This document shows, piece after piece, positions 25,491-34,789 of a stretch of 37,571 nucleotides of DNA. A model generated the notes under the pieces. The model had not been told where the DNA came from, did not search any database, and saw only the letters and a program-made list of their open reading frames with translations. The stretch comes from Ardenticatenia bacterium (GTDB lineage Bacteria > Chloroflexota > Anaerolineae > Aggregatilineales > JALXEW01), in contig JALXEW010000273.1 in assembly GCA_027069285.1 (NCBI GenBank), forward strand, positions 1 through 37,571, in the 5' to 3' direction. The translations under genes and the position numbers were made by a program. Position 1 is the stretch's first letter; every line of letters begins with the position of its first letter.

Positions 25491-28082
25491 ATGGATTTGA
25501 ATCGGTTCACGCACAAGGCACAGGAAGCAATACTGGCTGCCCAGTCGCTGGCCGTTGAATACAATCACAGCGAATTGGAGCCGGCGCACATCCTGCTGGC
25601 CCTGCTTCGCCAGTCGGATGGTGTTGTGCCGGAAGTGATCGCCAAGATCGGAGTGCGTCCGGCCAACGTGATCGCCGACCTGGAAGCAATGCTGGATAAC
25701 CGTCCGAAAGTATACGGGGCCACCGGACAGCCGGCGCTATCCCGCGCCGCGCTGGAAGTACTGACCCGTGCTGAAAAAGAAGCGAAGAAAATGCGCGATG
25801 AATACGTCAGCACCGAGCACATCCTGCTGGCGCTGACCGAAGATCGGACGGTAGGCGACTTCCTGGCCCGGCGTGGCATCACGCATGACGTTGTATTGCA
25901 GGCCCTGGCCGGCATTCGTGGCGGTCAGCGTGTCACCAGTCAAGACCCGGAGGCCACATACCAGGCTCTGGAAAAATACGGGCGTGACCTGACCCAATTG
26001 GCACGTCAGGGCAAACTCGACCCGGTTATCGGTCGAGATGAGGAAATACGGCGCGTCATCCAGGTGCTGAGCCGACGCACCAAAAACAACCCGGTCCTGA
26101 TCGGTGACGCCGGTGTCGGCAAGACCGCCATAGTTGAGGGCCTGGCGCAACGGATCGTGCGTGGCGATGTGCCGGAAGGCCTCAAAGACAAACGCATCGT
26201 GGCGCTCGATATGGGCGCACTGATCGCAGGTGCCAAATATCGCGGCGAATTCGAAGAGCGGTTGAAAGCCGTACTTAAAGAAGTGACCGACGCCGAGGGG
26301 GAGATAATACTATTCCTGGACGAATTACACACCATCGTCGGTGCCGGTGCTGCCGAAGGCGCTATGGACGCGGGCAACATGCTCAAACCGATGCTTGCCC
26401 GTGGGGAATTGCACGCCATCGGCGCCACCACACTTGACGAATACCGCAAATACATCGAAAAAGACGCGGCCCTGGAGCGTCGGTTCCAGCCGATCTACGT
26501 TGACGAACCGAGCGTCGAAGATACCATCAGCATCCTGCGCGGCCTGAAGGAGCGGTACGAAGTACACCACGGCGTCCGCATCCAGGACTCGGCAGTGATC
26601 GCGGCGGCGGTTCTAAGCCATCGCTACATCCCGGATCGCAAACTGCCGGATAAAGCGATCGACCTGATTGACGAGGCCGCCAGCCGCCTGCGCATGGAGA
26701 TCGACTCCAAGCCCGCCGAACTGGACGCGGTTGACCGTCAGATCATGCAGCTTGAGATCGAGCGCGAGGCCCTCCGCAAAGAGCGTGACAAGGCCTCGAA
26801 GGAGCGGCTGAAGCGCCTGGAGCAGGAACTTGCCGACCTGCGTGAGAAATCCAACGCGCTGCGGGCCAGGTGGGAAAAGGAAAAAGCCGCCATCCACGCG
26901 ATCCGCGAGACCAAAGCCAAGATCGAAGAGATCAAAACCCAGATCGAGCAGGCCGAACGTCGCGCCGACCTGGAAGAGGCAGCGAGACTGCGTTACGGCG
27001 CATTACCGGAGCTGGAAGAAAAACTCGTCGGCCTGGAAAAGCAACTGCGCGAGATACAAGGCGACGATCCGCTCCTGAAAGAGGAAGTGGATGCAGAAGA
27101 GATCGCATTGGTAGTCTCCCGGTGGACGGGTATACCCGTCAGCAAACTGCTGGAAGGCGAACGGGAGAAACTGCTCAGGATGGAAGAGAGGCTGCATCAG
27201 CGCGTGGTCGGCCAGGACGACGCCATCCGCGCCGTCTCCAACGCAGTACGGCGTGCGCGTGCCGGCCTGCAAGACCCGAATCGGCCCATCGGTACCTTCA
27301 TGTTCCTGGGGCCGACCGGAGTCGGTAAGACAGAACTGGCCCGCGCGCTGGCCGAATTCCTCTTTGACGACGAGAACGCAATGGTTCGCATTGACATGAG
27401 CGAATATCAGGAGCGGCATACCGTCTCGCGCCTGATCGGTGCTCCGCCCGGCTACGTAGGCTACGAAGAGGGCGGCCAACTCACCGAGGCAGTGCGTCGC
27501 AGGCCGTATTCGGTCGTCCTCTTTGACGAGATCGAAAAGGCGCACCCAGAAGTCTTCAACACACTACTGCAACTGCTCGATGAGGGCCGCCTGACCGATG
27601 GGCACGGGCGAACGGTGGACTTCAAGAACACGGTCATCATTATGACGTCCAACATCGGCAGTCACATCATCAAAGAAATGGGCGATACCGAAGAGGCAAG
27701 GCGTCTGGTGATGCGGGAACTGGATAAGCACTTCCGGCCCGAATTCCTGAACCGTGTGGACGAGATCATAATCTTCCACAGCCTGACCAGGGAACACCTG
27801 AAGCAGATCGTGGACATCCAGCTACGGCGTCTGAAGGAACTACTGGCCGAGCGCGACCTGACAATCGAGCTGACCGACGCGGCGAAGGAATTCCTGGCCG
27901 AGCGAGGATACGACCCGGTATTCGGCGCCAGGCCGCTGAAACGGGCGATCCAGCGCGAATTGCAAGACCCATTAGCCCTGGCCTTGCTGGAAGGGCGGTT
28001 TGTGGATGGCGATCACATCCTGGTGGACGTGGAAGGCGATCACCTGGTATTCACCAAAGCAGCCGAACCTGTAGCTGCGTGA
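25491..28082 (+). CDS. clpB: ATP-dependent disaggregase ClpB
   Basis: A ring-forming AAA+ chaperone that rescues aggregated proteins together with DnaK. The 863-residue protein has the Clp N-domain (1-145, two repeats: [10 protein letters not shown] and [10 protein letters not shown]), NBD1 with Walker A GDAGVGKT (205-212), a long coiled-coil middle domain (about 400-525), and NBD2 with Walker A GPTGVGKT (607-614), [12 protein letters not shown] and the arginine-rich C-terminal region. The long middle domain and overall length mark ClpB, not ClpC or ClpA. AGAGGTGGTGTT precedes the ATG. It is followed by genes for a rhomboid and a Clp-fold protease on the same strand. Confidence 0.96.
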   Translation: MDLNRFTHKAQEAILAAQSLAVEYNHSELEPAHILLALLRQSDGVVPEVIAKIGVRPANVIADLEAMLDNRPKVYGATGQPALSRAALEVLTRAEKEAKKMRDEYVSTEHILLALTEDRTVGDFLARRGITHDVVLQALAGIRGGQRVTSQDPEATYQALEKYGRDLTQLARQGKLDPVIGRDEEIRRVIQVLSRRTKNNPVLIGDAGVGKTAIVEGLAQRIVRGDVPEGLKDKRIVALDMGALIAGAKYRGEFEERLKAVLKEVTDAEGEIILFLDELHTIVGAGAAEGAMDAGNMLKPMLARGELHAIGATTLDEYRKYIEKDAALERRFQPIYVDEPSVEDTISILRGLKERYEVHHGVRIQDSAVIAAAVLSHRYIPDRKLPDKAIDLIDEAASRLRMEIDSKPAELDAVDRQIMQLEIEREALRKERDKASKERLKRLEQELADLREKSNALRARWEKEKAAIHAIRETKAKIEEIKTQIEQAERRADLEEAARLRYGALPELEEKLVGLEKQLREIQGDDPLLKEEVDAEEIALVVSRWTGIPVSKLLEGEREKLLRMEERLHQRVVGQDDAIRAVSNAVRRARAGLQDPNRPIGTFMFLGPTGVGKTELARALAEFLFDDENAMVRIDMSEYQERHTVSRLIGAPPGYVGYEEGGQLTEAVRRRPYSVVLFDEIEKAHPEVFNTLLQLLDEGRLTDGHGRTVDFKNTVIIMTSNIGSHIIKEMGDTEEARRLVMRELDKHFRPEFLNRVDEIIIFHSLTREHLKQIVDIQLRRLKELLAERDLTIELTDAAKEFLAERGYDPVFGARPLKRAIQRELQDPLALALLEGRFVDGDHILVDVEGDHLVFTKAAEPVAA

Positions 28083-28089
28083 TGATCAC

Positions 28090-28130
28090 GGGGCGACCCG
28101 GTACGATCCGCATAGTAACCGGGCCGCCCC
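28090..28130 (+). terminator. Hairpin between clpB and the rhomboid gene
   Basis: GGGGCG and CCCGGT (28090-28095, 28097-28102) pair with ACCGGG and CGCCCC (28118-28123, 28125-28130) around a 15-base loop with one mismatch. No T-tract follows, and the next ribosome binding site starts within ten bases. It is probably an attenuator or processing site. Confidence 0.45.
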
Positions 28131-28149
28131 AGATCGAAAGGATGAGGAC

Positions 28150-28848
28150 ATGATCCCGATAACCGATACCGTCAGAGCACGGCGCCCGGCTGTGATGACA
28201 TGGACAATAATCGCGATCAACGTGCTGATCTTCCTCAACGAAACACTCATGGGGCGACGTACCCTCATGCGCTTCACATACCACTACGGCCTGGTGCCGG
28301 CTCACTTCTGGTCGGACCCCACCTTATGGCGATGGGTTCCGGTTTTCACCTCGATGTTCATACACGGCGGATGGGCGCACATAATCTCCAACATGCTGGC
28401 GCTCTACATATTCGGCGATAACGTCGAAGACCGCATGGGGCCATTCCGATTCCTGGTGTTTTACCTGCTATCGGGCTTCATCGCGGCGATGGCGCACCTG
28501 TGGTTTTATCCGGATTCGACCGTGCCGACCGTCGGCGCAAGTGGCGCCATAGCCGGCGTCCTCGGCGCCTACCTGGTGCTATACCCGACCGCCAGCGTGA
28601 TCACAATGATCCCGGTGTTCTTCTTCTGGCCCCTGTTTATAGACATTCCGGCCCTGATCTACCTGGGTTTCTGGTTCGTATCGCAACTACTCAACGGCGT
28701 CCTGGCCCTCTCGGTCAGGACCTTTCAGAGCGGGGGAGTGGCATGGTGGGCGCATATCGGCGGATTCATAGCCGGGATAGCGCTGGTATGGCTTTTCATA
28801 GAGCGCCCGCGTCGCCGATTCTACCCGGACGAATACTTCCCGTGGTGA
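28150..28848 (+). CDS. Rhomboid family intramembrane serine protease
   Basis: A 232-residue polytopic protease that cleaves transmembrane substrates inside the membrane. The catalytic Ser131 lies in GASGAIAG and the catalytic His202 in AHIGGFIAG. HGGWAHIISNM (72-82) supplies the conserved His and Asn of the oxyanion region. About six to seven membrane helices are visible, and the C-terminus is short, basic and aromatic. AAAGGATGAGGAC precedes the ATG at 28150. It sits between clpB and the SDH-type protease, which suggests a membrane quality-control role. Confidence 0.95.
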   Translation: MIPITDTVRARRPAVMTWTIIAINVLIFLNETLMGRRTLMRFTYHYGLVPAHFWSDPTLWRWVPVFTSMFIHGGWAHIISNMLALYIFGDNVEDRMGPFRFLVFYLLSGFIAAMAHLWFYPDSTVPTVGASGAIAGVLGAYLVLYPTASVITMIPVFFFWPLFIDIPALIYLGFWFVSQLLNGVLALSVRTFQSGGVAWWAHIGGFIAGIALVWLFIERPRRRFYPDEYFPW

Positions 28849-28879
28849 TGAATAACCACCGACTACATGGAGAGGGAAA

Positions 28880-29728
28880 ATGGGAATCTTCGACCTATTC
28901 TGGCTGTTCTTCATGGTAACCAGCGTATGGCCCGCGATCCGGCAGAAAATGCTGGAGGCCGAGCGCCTGCGTCTGATACACGACATCGAAAAGAAGCGCA
29001 ACAGCCGCGTGATCGTAATGATCCATCGTCAGGAGACTATGGCCCTGCTTGGGTTCCCGATCTTTCGTTACATCAACATAGAAGATAGCGAGGAAGTCCT
29101 CAGGGCCATCAAAATGACGGATGATAGCATCCCCATAGACCTGATCATCCACACGCCCGGCGGGTTGGTGCTGGCTGCGGAGCAAATAGCTCATGCGCTA
29201 TGTCGCCATCCTTCCAAAGTGACCGTCTTCGTCCCGCACTACGCCATGTCCGGCGGCACCCTGATCGCGTTAGCTGCCGACGAGATCATACTGGACGAGA
29301 ACGCCGTCCTGGGGCCGGTTGACCCGCAGCTAAGCGACATGCCCGCAGCATCCATCCTGAAAGTAGTCGAGCGCAAGCCGATAGAGGAGATCGACGACCG
29401 TACACTCGTCCTGGCGGATATAGCCGAAAAAGCCATCCGACAGGTGCGGGATACCGTCAAAGACATACTGATGCATCGGGGCAAAATGTCGGAAGATAAA
29501 GCCGACGAACTGGCCGAGAAATTCTCCACCGGCACCTGGACGCACGATTACCCGATCACCGTCGAGGAAGCAAGGGAACTGGGACTGCCGGTCAGCACCG
29601 AGATGCCGGAAGAAGTCTACAAACTGATGAACCTTTACCGCCAACCGGCCCAAAAGCGCCCCTCCGTCCAATACATCCCCATACCGTACCTGCCGGACGA
29701 GAAAGGGAAACGCATCAACAACAGGTGA
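28880..29728 (+). CDS. SDH/Clp-fold serine proteinase, membrane-anchored (PF01972-like)
   Basis: A 282-residue protein of the 'serine dehydrogenase proteinase' family, a relative of ClpP and SppA. It has one N-terminal hydrophobic segment (about 3-19), the oxyanion strand IIHTPGGLVLAAEQI (residues 89-103), and the nucleophile Ser124 in YAMSGGT, followed by AADEIILDENAVLGPVDPQ. The C-terminal half (RQVRDTVKDILMHRGKMSEDKADE...) is typical of this family. GGAGAGGGAAA precedes the ATG. Substrates are unknown; membrane protein turnover is likely given the rhomboid gene 31 bases upstream. Confidence 0.92.
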   Translation: MGIFDLFWLFFMVTSVWPAIRQKMLEAERLRLIHDIEKKRNSRVIVMIHRQETMALLGFPIFRYINIEDSEEVLRAIKMTDDSIPIDLIIHTPGGLVLAAEQIAHALCRHPSKVTVFVPHYAMSGGTLIALAADEIILDENAVLGPVDPQLSDMPAASILKVVERKPIEEIDDRTLVLADIAEKAIRQVRDTVKDILMHRGKMSEDKADELAEKFSTGTWTHDYPITVEEARELGLPVSTEMPEEVYKLMNLYRQPAQKRPSVQYIPIPYLPDEKGKRINNR

Positions 29729-29734
29729 GACATC

Positions 29735-29758
29735 GGGGGCGTCGGCACCGGCGCCCCC
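29735..29758. terminator. Bidirectional terminator-like hairpin
   Basis: GGGGGCG (29735-29741) pairs with CGCCCCC (29752-29758) around ten bases. It lies between the convergent SDH-protease and CPBP-protease genes and touches the stop codon of the latter. The T-tract is weak. Confidence 0.55.
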
Positions 29759-30705
29759 TAGCGTGCCAACATCGAGGCGGCGATGACGGCCAGATCGTAG
29801 ACGAAATGGCCGATCACAGCGGCAGTAGTGTTAAAGCGCTCCCGGAGCCATCCGAACGCCAAAGCTATCCCGAACACCACCAATAGCGCCGGCCCGAATC
29901 CATACTGGACGTGCGAGAGCGCGAAGAACACCGACGTGGCCCAAAGCCCGAATATCGGTTGCAGAGCGCCCCGGTACAGCACCTCCTCACCGATGGCTGC
30001 TCCGGCTGCCACGATCAGCGCCTCGTGCCATGATCCCACCGCGCCCAGCAGCGCATCAACATCCGAAGATTGGCGACTCGCCCCTGCCGGATCGACCAAC
30101 GCCCACGCCGCCAGCGCCATATACTCCACAGCCAGAACCGCGAACGCCGTCACCGTCGCGGTCAAAAGCCCCTCGAAATCCGGGATACCCAGCCCAAGCC
30201 GCTTCAGCGCCTCAGCCGGCCCCCTCCGCATCCACATACCGACGCCGACCAATGAGGCCGCAGTCAGCGCCAGCGTATTGAGCGCGACCAGCGTCACCAT
30301 CCCCTCGGCTTCCAGCTCCGAGACCAGCCCGGTCACCCCGCCGGCCCTGGAAATATCGACCACCTGTTGCCAGATTGCCAGCAACAGCAACGCCGGCGCC
30401 AGCGTATGAACCGGCGAGTCGGGATCGAACCGGCGGGTGAAGAGAGGAGCCAGTGCCCTCCTGACCTGTGGCAGCAGCCATATCCACATAAGCACCCCCA
30501 TTCCCACCGAGAGGGCGGTAACGATCGGGTCGCTGCCGGCATATGGCCGGGTACCGAACCCGACGGCGATCATAAAGACGCCCATCATACCCAGCCCCGC
30601 ATAAAGGAGCCACCTGTACCAGGGATACCTCACCGCGTGATTGGCGAGCGCGATCACAAAGATCAGCGCCGCGAAACTGAGCATCACCGCGACCGACGCA
30701 CCCAC
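29758..30705 (-). CDS. CPBP family intramembrane metalloprotease
   Basis: A 315-residue protein of the CAAX-protease/bacteriocin-processing (Abi) family, with about eight membrane helices. The catalytic motifs are in the C-terminal half: EEVLYR (E240, E241, R245), SHVQYGF (H265) and VIGHFVYD (H300), as expected for a glutamate/histidine metalloprotease. The first 150 residues are an additional hydrophobic region less typical of the family. The start is GTG 30705, five bases after GGAGGT. It converges on the SDH-type protease gene. Substrates are unknown. Confidence 0.9.
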   Translation of the reverse strand: MGASVAVMLSFAALIFVIALANHAVRYPWYRWLLYAGLGMMGVFMIAVGFGTRPYAGSDPIVTALSVGMGVLMWIWLLPQVRRALAPLFTRRFDPDSPVHTLAPALLLLAIWQQVVDISRAGGVTGLVSELEAEGMVTLVALNTLALTAASLVGVGMWMRRGPAEALKRLGLGIPDFEGLLTATVTAFAVLAVEYMALAAWALVDPAGASRQSSDVDALLGAVGSWHEALIVAAGAAIGEEVLYRGALQPIFGLWATSVFFALSHVQYGFGPALLVVFGIALAFGWLRERFNTTAAVIGHFVYDLAVIAASMLAR

Positions 30706-30772
30706 ATCACACCTCCGTTTCCGCCTGATGTATCAACATCCTACCCGGCATCGCGCAACCGGGCCAGACCGG

Positions 30773-30801
30773 TTGGCATGGGAGAGCCTTTGCGTTATCC
30801 T
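30773..30801 (+). promoter_or_regulatory. Candidate promoter of the restriction-modification / plsX transcription unit
   Basis: TTGGCA (30773-30778) and TATCCT (30796-30801) are separated by 17 bases, about 40 bases before the methylase start. It may serve the whole chain from methylase to ccmD, since gaps between these genes are minimal. Confidence 0.4.
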
Positions 30802-30839
30802 GGATAAGGGATAAACACCGTTTGAGAGCAAGGTGAGAC

Positions 30840-31772
30840 GTGGCAAAAGTACCACAGCCCATCCCGTATCAGGGTAGCAAGCGTCGTGTAGCCGGGTTGA
30901 TACTTTCTTTTCTTCCGCCTGGCGTTGAGACCCTTATAGAGCCTTTTGCCGGTTCTGCTGCCGTATCACTTGCAGCAGCGGCGTATGGTAAAGCTTCCAG
31001 ATTCCACCTAAATGACCTCAATGCCGTGCTTATGGAGCTATGGCGAGAGATCATAGAGAGGCCGTATACCGTCATAGAGGGGTATAGGAGGCTATGGACG
31101 GAGCAGATCGGACGGGAGAAGGAATTCTACCATCTGGTACGTGACGATTTCAACAGAACCGGCGATCCCATTAAACTGCTTTACCTGCTTGCCAGATGTG
31201 TCAAAGCAGCAGTTCGCTATAACTCCAGGGGTGAGTTCAACCAATCCGCCGATAATAGACGGAAAGGCCGCCACCCAGATCGTATGGCTGCCGACATACT
31301 TGCCGCGTCGTGGCTCCTACGGGGCAGAGTGCGGCTTACCTCGGTGGATTATGCCGAAGTTGTCGATGAGATCGGTGAAAACGACGTTTTGTACCTGGAC
31401 CCGCCATACCAGGGTGTTTCCGCCGGGACAGACCCGCGTTACTATGGTGGCGTGGACTTCGAGAGATTCGTGAGCTACCTGGAGTCGTTGATCGAGCGTG
31501 GAGTCGCATTTATATTGAGTTACGATGGCCGCAGAGGACAAGCGGTATACGGGAACCCGTTGCCGTTCGGAGATGAACTTTACGGGATAGAAGTCGAAAG
31601 CGGTCGCTCGGCCCAGGCCACCTTGCTAGGGAGGAACGAAGTGACCTATGAGTCCTTGTACCTATCGCGAGCTCTGCTGGAACGGATAGGTCTCTCCCCA
31701 GGCGAATTAGCACACGGCTTCTGGGCCGGAGGTTTTGCTCAACTACCCTTACCAATGGCGGATCGGCTGTGA
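30840..31772 (+). CDS. DNA adenine N6-methyltransferase (D12/Dam class), modification subunit of an R-M pair
   Basis: A 310-residue SAM-dependent methylase. PYQGSKRR (residues 9-16) is the N-terminal motif of D12-class enzymes, EPFAGSAAV (34-42) the SAM-binding motif I, and DPPY (187-190) the catalytic motif IV. It therefore methylates adenine N6; the site cannot be deduced. The start is GTG 30840 behind AAGGTGAGAC. The reading differs in style from the neighbours (more AT-rich third positions such as CTTTCTTTTCTTCCG), which suggests acquisition. Its stop overlaps the HNH endonuclease start (GTGA), so methylase and nuclease are translated in step. Confidence 0.93.
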   Translation: MAKVPQPIPYQGSKRRVAGLILSFLPPGVETLIEPFAGSAAVSLAAAAYGKASRFHLNDLNAVLMELWREIIERPYTVIEGYRRLWTEQIGREKEFYHLVRDDFNRTGDPIKLLYLLARCVKAAVRYNSRGEFNQSADNRRKGRHPDRMAADILAASWLLRGRVRLTSVDYAEVVDEIGENDVLYLDPPYQGVSAGTDPRYYGGVDFERFVSYLESLIERGVAFILSYDGRRGQAVYGNPLPFGDELYGIEVESGRSAQATLLGRNEVTYESLYLSRALLERIGLSPGELAHGFWAGGFAQLPLPMADRL

Positions 31773-32497
31773 GCAGTGAGTTACTGCCCGACGAGATCGC
31801 GGCCCTTCTAAAATCGGTCAAGAGCAGGCGGGCTAAGATCGTCATAGAGCATATCGTCAAGCACGGCTTCGTGACTACCGAGGAACTGGAGAAAATATAC
31901 GGTTACAAGCATCCTCCCAGGGCGGCCCGGGACGTGAGAGAAGCCGGGATACCGTTGGAGACATTTAGAGTCAGGGCATCCAATGGACGTTGGATAGCTG
32001 CTTATAGACTCGGGGATGTCTCGGACATCATCGCCGGTAGAGCCGGAGGTAGAGAAACGATCCCAAAGGCCGTAAAAAGGGAATTATATTCCAAAAGCGG
32101 CGGGAGATGTGCTATATGCTATGCTCATTTCGAGCTTAGGTACCTGCAGGTGGATCATAGAGTTCCATATGAGGTATCCGGCGGCGGAAAAGGCGACCCC
32201 GCCGAATTCATGTTGCTTTGTGCCTCGTGTAACAGGGCCAAATCCTGGTCGTGTGAACATTGCGCGAATTGGCTGAGTGAGAAATCCGCCGACGTATGCC
32301 GACGTTGTTATTGGGCCGATCCGGAGAGCTACACCCACGTGGCACTGCTAGAAGTCAGGCGCGTGGATGTACAGTGGAGTGGGGAAGAGATAGAAGTATA
32401 CGAGCGGCTAAGGCGCGCTGCGCGAGATGGTGGTTTTCCGCTGCCGGATTATGTCAAAGCGATCATAGCCAAGTGCCTTAACGACAACAAGGGGTAG
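31769..32497 (+). CDS. HNH endonuclease with N-terminal winged-helix-like domain (probable type II restriction enzyme)
   Basis: A 242-residue protein starting at GTG 31769. Residues 15-90 look like a winged helix (IVKHGFVTTEELEKIYGYKHP...RWIAAYRLGD). The middle holds a zinc-supported HNH site: CAICYAHFELRYLQVDHRVPYE, then LLCASCNRAKSW, followed by a further Cys set (CEHC...CRRC) that may form a zinc ribbon. Coupling to an adenine methylase by a four-base overlap makes a cognate restriction enzyme the best reading. No separate control protein is seen; the winged helix may bind DNA for target recognition or autoregulation. It ends three bases before plsX. Confidence 0.87.
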   Translation: MSSELLPDEIAALLKSVKSRRAKIVIEHIVKHGFVTTEELEKIYGYKHPPRAARDVREAGIPLETFRVRASNGRWIAAYRLGDVSDIIAGRAGGRETIPKAVKRELYSKSGGRCAICYAHFELRYLQVDHRVPYEVSGGGKGDPAEFMLLCASCNRAKSWSCEHCANWLSEKSADVCRRCYWADPESYTHVALLEVRRVDVQWSGEEIEVYERLRRAARDGGFPLPDYVKAIIAKCLNDNKG

Positions 32498-32500
32498 GCC

Positions 32501-33517
32501 ATGCACATTGTACTGGACGCAATGGGAAGCGACGCACACCCGGTGCCCGATGTTGAAGGCGCAGTACTTGCGGCCAGGGAATACGGCATCTCACTCTCCC
32601 TGGTGGGGAATCGGGTGCTCATCGAACAGGAACTTCAAAAACACGATACCACCGGCCTGGACATCCGAGTGGTGCATACCGACGAGTTCATCAGCATGAC
32701 CGATAAACCGGTCGAGGCGGCAAAGGCCAAGCAAAACTCCTCGATGCACATAGGGATGCGCATGGTCGAAAGCGGAGAAGCCGACGCCTTCGTCACAGCA
32801 GGCAACACCGGCGGCGTGCTGGCCGTGGCCACACTCCACGTTCCCAGGCGCATACCCGGCGTCAAACGCCCCACGCTGACCACCATAATCAACATACGTG
32901 GCAACAGAATAGTGCTCACCGACATCGGCGCCAACGCCGAGTGCCGTCCGGAGCACCTGTATCAATTTGCCATCATGGCCGGGCTATATGCCGAGCGGGC
33001 GCTCGGAGTGCACAACCCTCGGATCGCGTTACTTTCCAACGCCGAGGAAGAGGGCAAAGGCACCGAGCTGGTGCGTGAGGCGGCCAAACTACTGGCCGCA
33101 AGCGATCTTAACTACATCGGCCCCGTGGAGCCAAAAGAAGTCCTGGCCGGCAAGGCCGATGCCGTGATAAGCGATGGCTTCAGCGGCAATATCCTGATCA
33201 AGAGCCTGGAAGCGATGGCAAGCACCATATTCGCCATGCTCAAAGACGAACTACCCAAATCCCCACTGACCGTGCTCGGCGGCCTGTTGGCCAGGCCGGC
33301 CTTCAAGCGGGTTTACAAACACCTGGACCCGTTTGAAATCGGCGGGGCGCCGTTACTGGGCGTCAACGGCGTGGTCATCATAGCGCATGGCCGTAGCAAT
33401 TCCAGGGGCATCAAAAACGCCATCCGCCAGGCCGTGAGAGCGGTGGAAGGAGACATCATAACCGCCATCAGGCGTGGGATCGCCGCCAATTCCGGCGCCG
33501 GCGCCACCTCGGAGTAA
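32501..33517 (+). CDS. plsX: Phosphate acyltransferase PlsX
   Basis: PlsX makes acyl-phosphate from acyl-ACP, the first step of the PlsX/PlsY route to phosphatidic acid, at the membrane surface. The 338-residue length is normal. Landmarks are VLDAMGSDAHP at the start, FVTAGNTGGVLA, LTDIGANAECRPEHLYQFA, and DGFSGNILIKSLEA with GGAPLLGVNG near the end. AGGGGTAGGCC precedes the ATG and partly overlaps the 3' end of the HNH gene. The usual upstream partner rpmF is not here; the restriction-modification genes occupy that position. fabF follows after six bases. Confidence 0.96.
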   Translation: MHIVLDAMGSDAHPVPDVEGAVLAAREYGISLSLVGNRVLIEQELQKHDTTGLDIRVVHTDEFISMTDKPVEAAKAKQNSSMHIGMRMVESGEADAFVTAGNTGGVLAVATLHVPRRIPGVKRPTLTTIINIRGNRIVLTDIGANAECRPEHLYQFAIMAGLYAERALGVHNPRIALLSNAEEEGKGTELVREAAKLLAASDLNYIGPVEPKEVLAGKADAVISDGFSGNILIKSLEAMASTIFAMLKDELPKSPLTVLGGLLARPAFKRVYKHLDPFEIGGAPLLGVNGVVIIAHGRSNSRGIKNAIRQAVRAVEGDIITAIRRGIAANSGAGATSE

Positions 33518-33523
33518 CCACCT

Positions 33524-34789
33524 ATGGAACTGAGCAGGAACGGAACTCCCAGAGTTGTCATCACCGGAATGGCCGTACTCTCCCCACTGGGCAAACTCCA
33601 ACAGATGTGGGAAGGCCTCAAAGAGGGCAGATCGGGCATCAGCCTTATAGAAAGCTTTGACCTGAGCGACTTCCCGGTTCACATCGCAGGCGAGATCAAA
33701 GACTTTAACCCTGCGGACTACGGCCTGGGTCGCAAAGAAGCCCGACGCATGGCCCGTTCCTCACAATTCGTCATCGCCACCACAAAGCTGCTGATGGAGG
33801 ATGCCGGTCTCACCAAAGAGGCCATAGCGCCGGAAGCGGATCGAGTTGCCGTTGTAGTTGGGTCTGGCATGGCCGGGCACGAAATGGCAACGCGGGCCAC
33901 GCTGGAATACATGGCCCGTGGTCGCAAGCGTGCCAGTCCGTACGGACTGGTTGCCTCGATGATAAACGCCCCGGCCTTCTACGTGAGTCACGAAACCGGC
34001 GCGGTTGGGCACATAGTAGTTCCCTCCACGGCCTGCGCCACCGGCACCCAGAGCATTGGCGAAGCCGCCGAACTGATACGTCATGGCCGGGCGGACATGG
34101 CGATCGCGGGTGGGGTAGAAGCCCTGATACAGGACTACGCCATCGCCGGATTTGATGCCACAGGTGCCGTCACCCGTGACTACAACGACCGTCCGGAAGC
34201 TGCCAGCAGGCCATTTGACGGGCGCAGATCGGGCCTGGTTTTCAGCGAAGGGTGCGGGTTAGTTCTCCTGGAGAGCTTGGAGCACGCCCTGGCGCGCGAT
34301 GCTCGCATATACGCCGAAGTATTGGGCTACGGCGCCTCATCGGATGCCTATCACATCGCCGCCCCTGATCCCGAAGGCAAAGGGGCCGCGCTTGCCATCA
34401 GAAGGGCGCTTGAGGATGCCCGCATATCGGTTGACGAAATTGACTACATCAACGCGCACGCCACGTCCACCATCGCGGGCGATATAGCCGAGACGAAAGC
34501 GGTCAAACTGGCATTTGGCCCTCGCGCGTACGACCTGCCGATCAGCGCTCCGAAGAGTATGCTCGGCCACATGATGGGAGCCGGTGGCGCGGTCGAAACC
34601 ATCGCCTGCGTGATGAGCCTGCTTGATGGGGTGATACACCCAACCATCAACCAGGAATACCCCGACCCGGAGTGCGACCTGGATTACGTACCGAATCGGG
34701 CCAGGGACGCTAAACTAAACACAGTGCTCAAGAACTCGTTTGGACTGGGCGGGATAAACGCCTGCCTGGTGATCGGGAAAGTGCGATGA
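33524..34789 (+). CDS. fabF: 3-oxoacyl-[acyl-carrier-protein] synthase II
   Basis: A condensing enzyme that elongates fatty acids by joining malonyl-ACP to acyl-ACP in the cytoplasm. The 421-residue thiolase-fold protein has the active-site Cys171 in STACATGTQS, the first catalytic His in NAHATST and the second in GHMMGAGGAVE. The region ends in NSFGLGGINACLV, typical of FabF. GGAGTAACCACCT precedes the ATG. It is placed between plsX and ccmC, and its stop overlaps ccmC by four bases (ATGA). Together with plsX it suggests a lipid-synthesis unit. Confidence 0.96.
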   Translation: MELSRNGTPRVVITGMAVLSPLGKLQQMWEGLKEGRSGISLIESFDLSDFPVHIAGEIKDFNPADYGLGRKEARRMARSSQFVIATTKLLMEDAGLTKEAIAPEADRVAVVVGSGMAGHEMATRATLEYMARGRKRASPYGLVASMINAPAFYVSHETGAVGHIVVPSTACATGTQSIGEAAELIRHGRADMAIAGGVEALIQDYAIAGFDATGAVTRDYNDRPEAASRPFDGRRSGLVFSEGCGLVLLESLEHALARDARIYAEVLGYGASSDAYHIAAPDPEGKGAALAIRRALEDARISVDEIDYINAHATSTIAGDIAETKAVKLAFGPRAYDLPISAPKSMLGHMMGAGGAVETIACVMSLLDGVIHPTINQEYPDPECDLDYVPNRARDAKLNTVLKNSFGLGGINACLVIGKVR

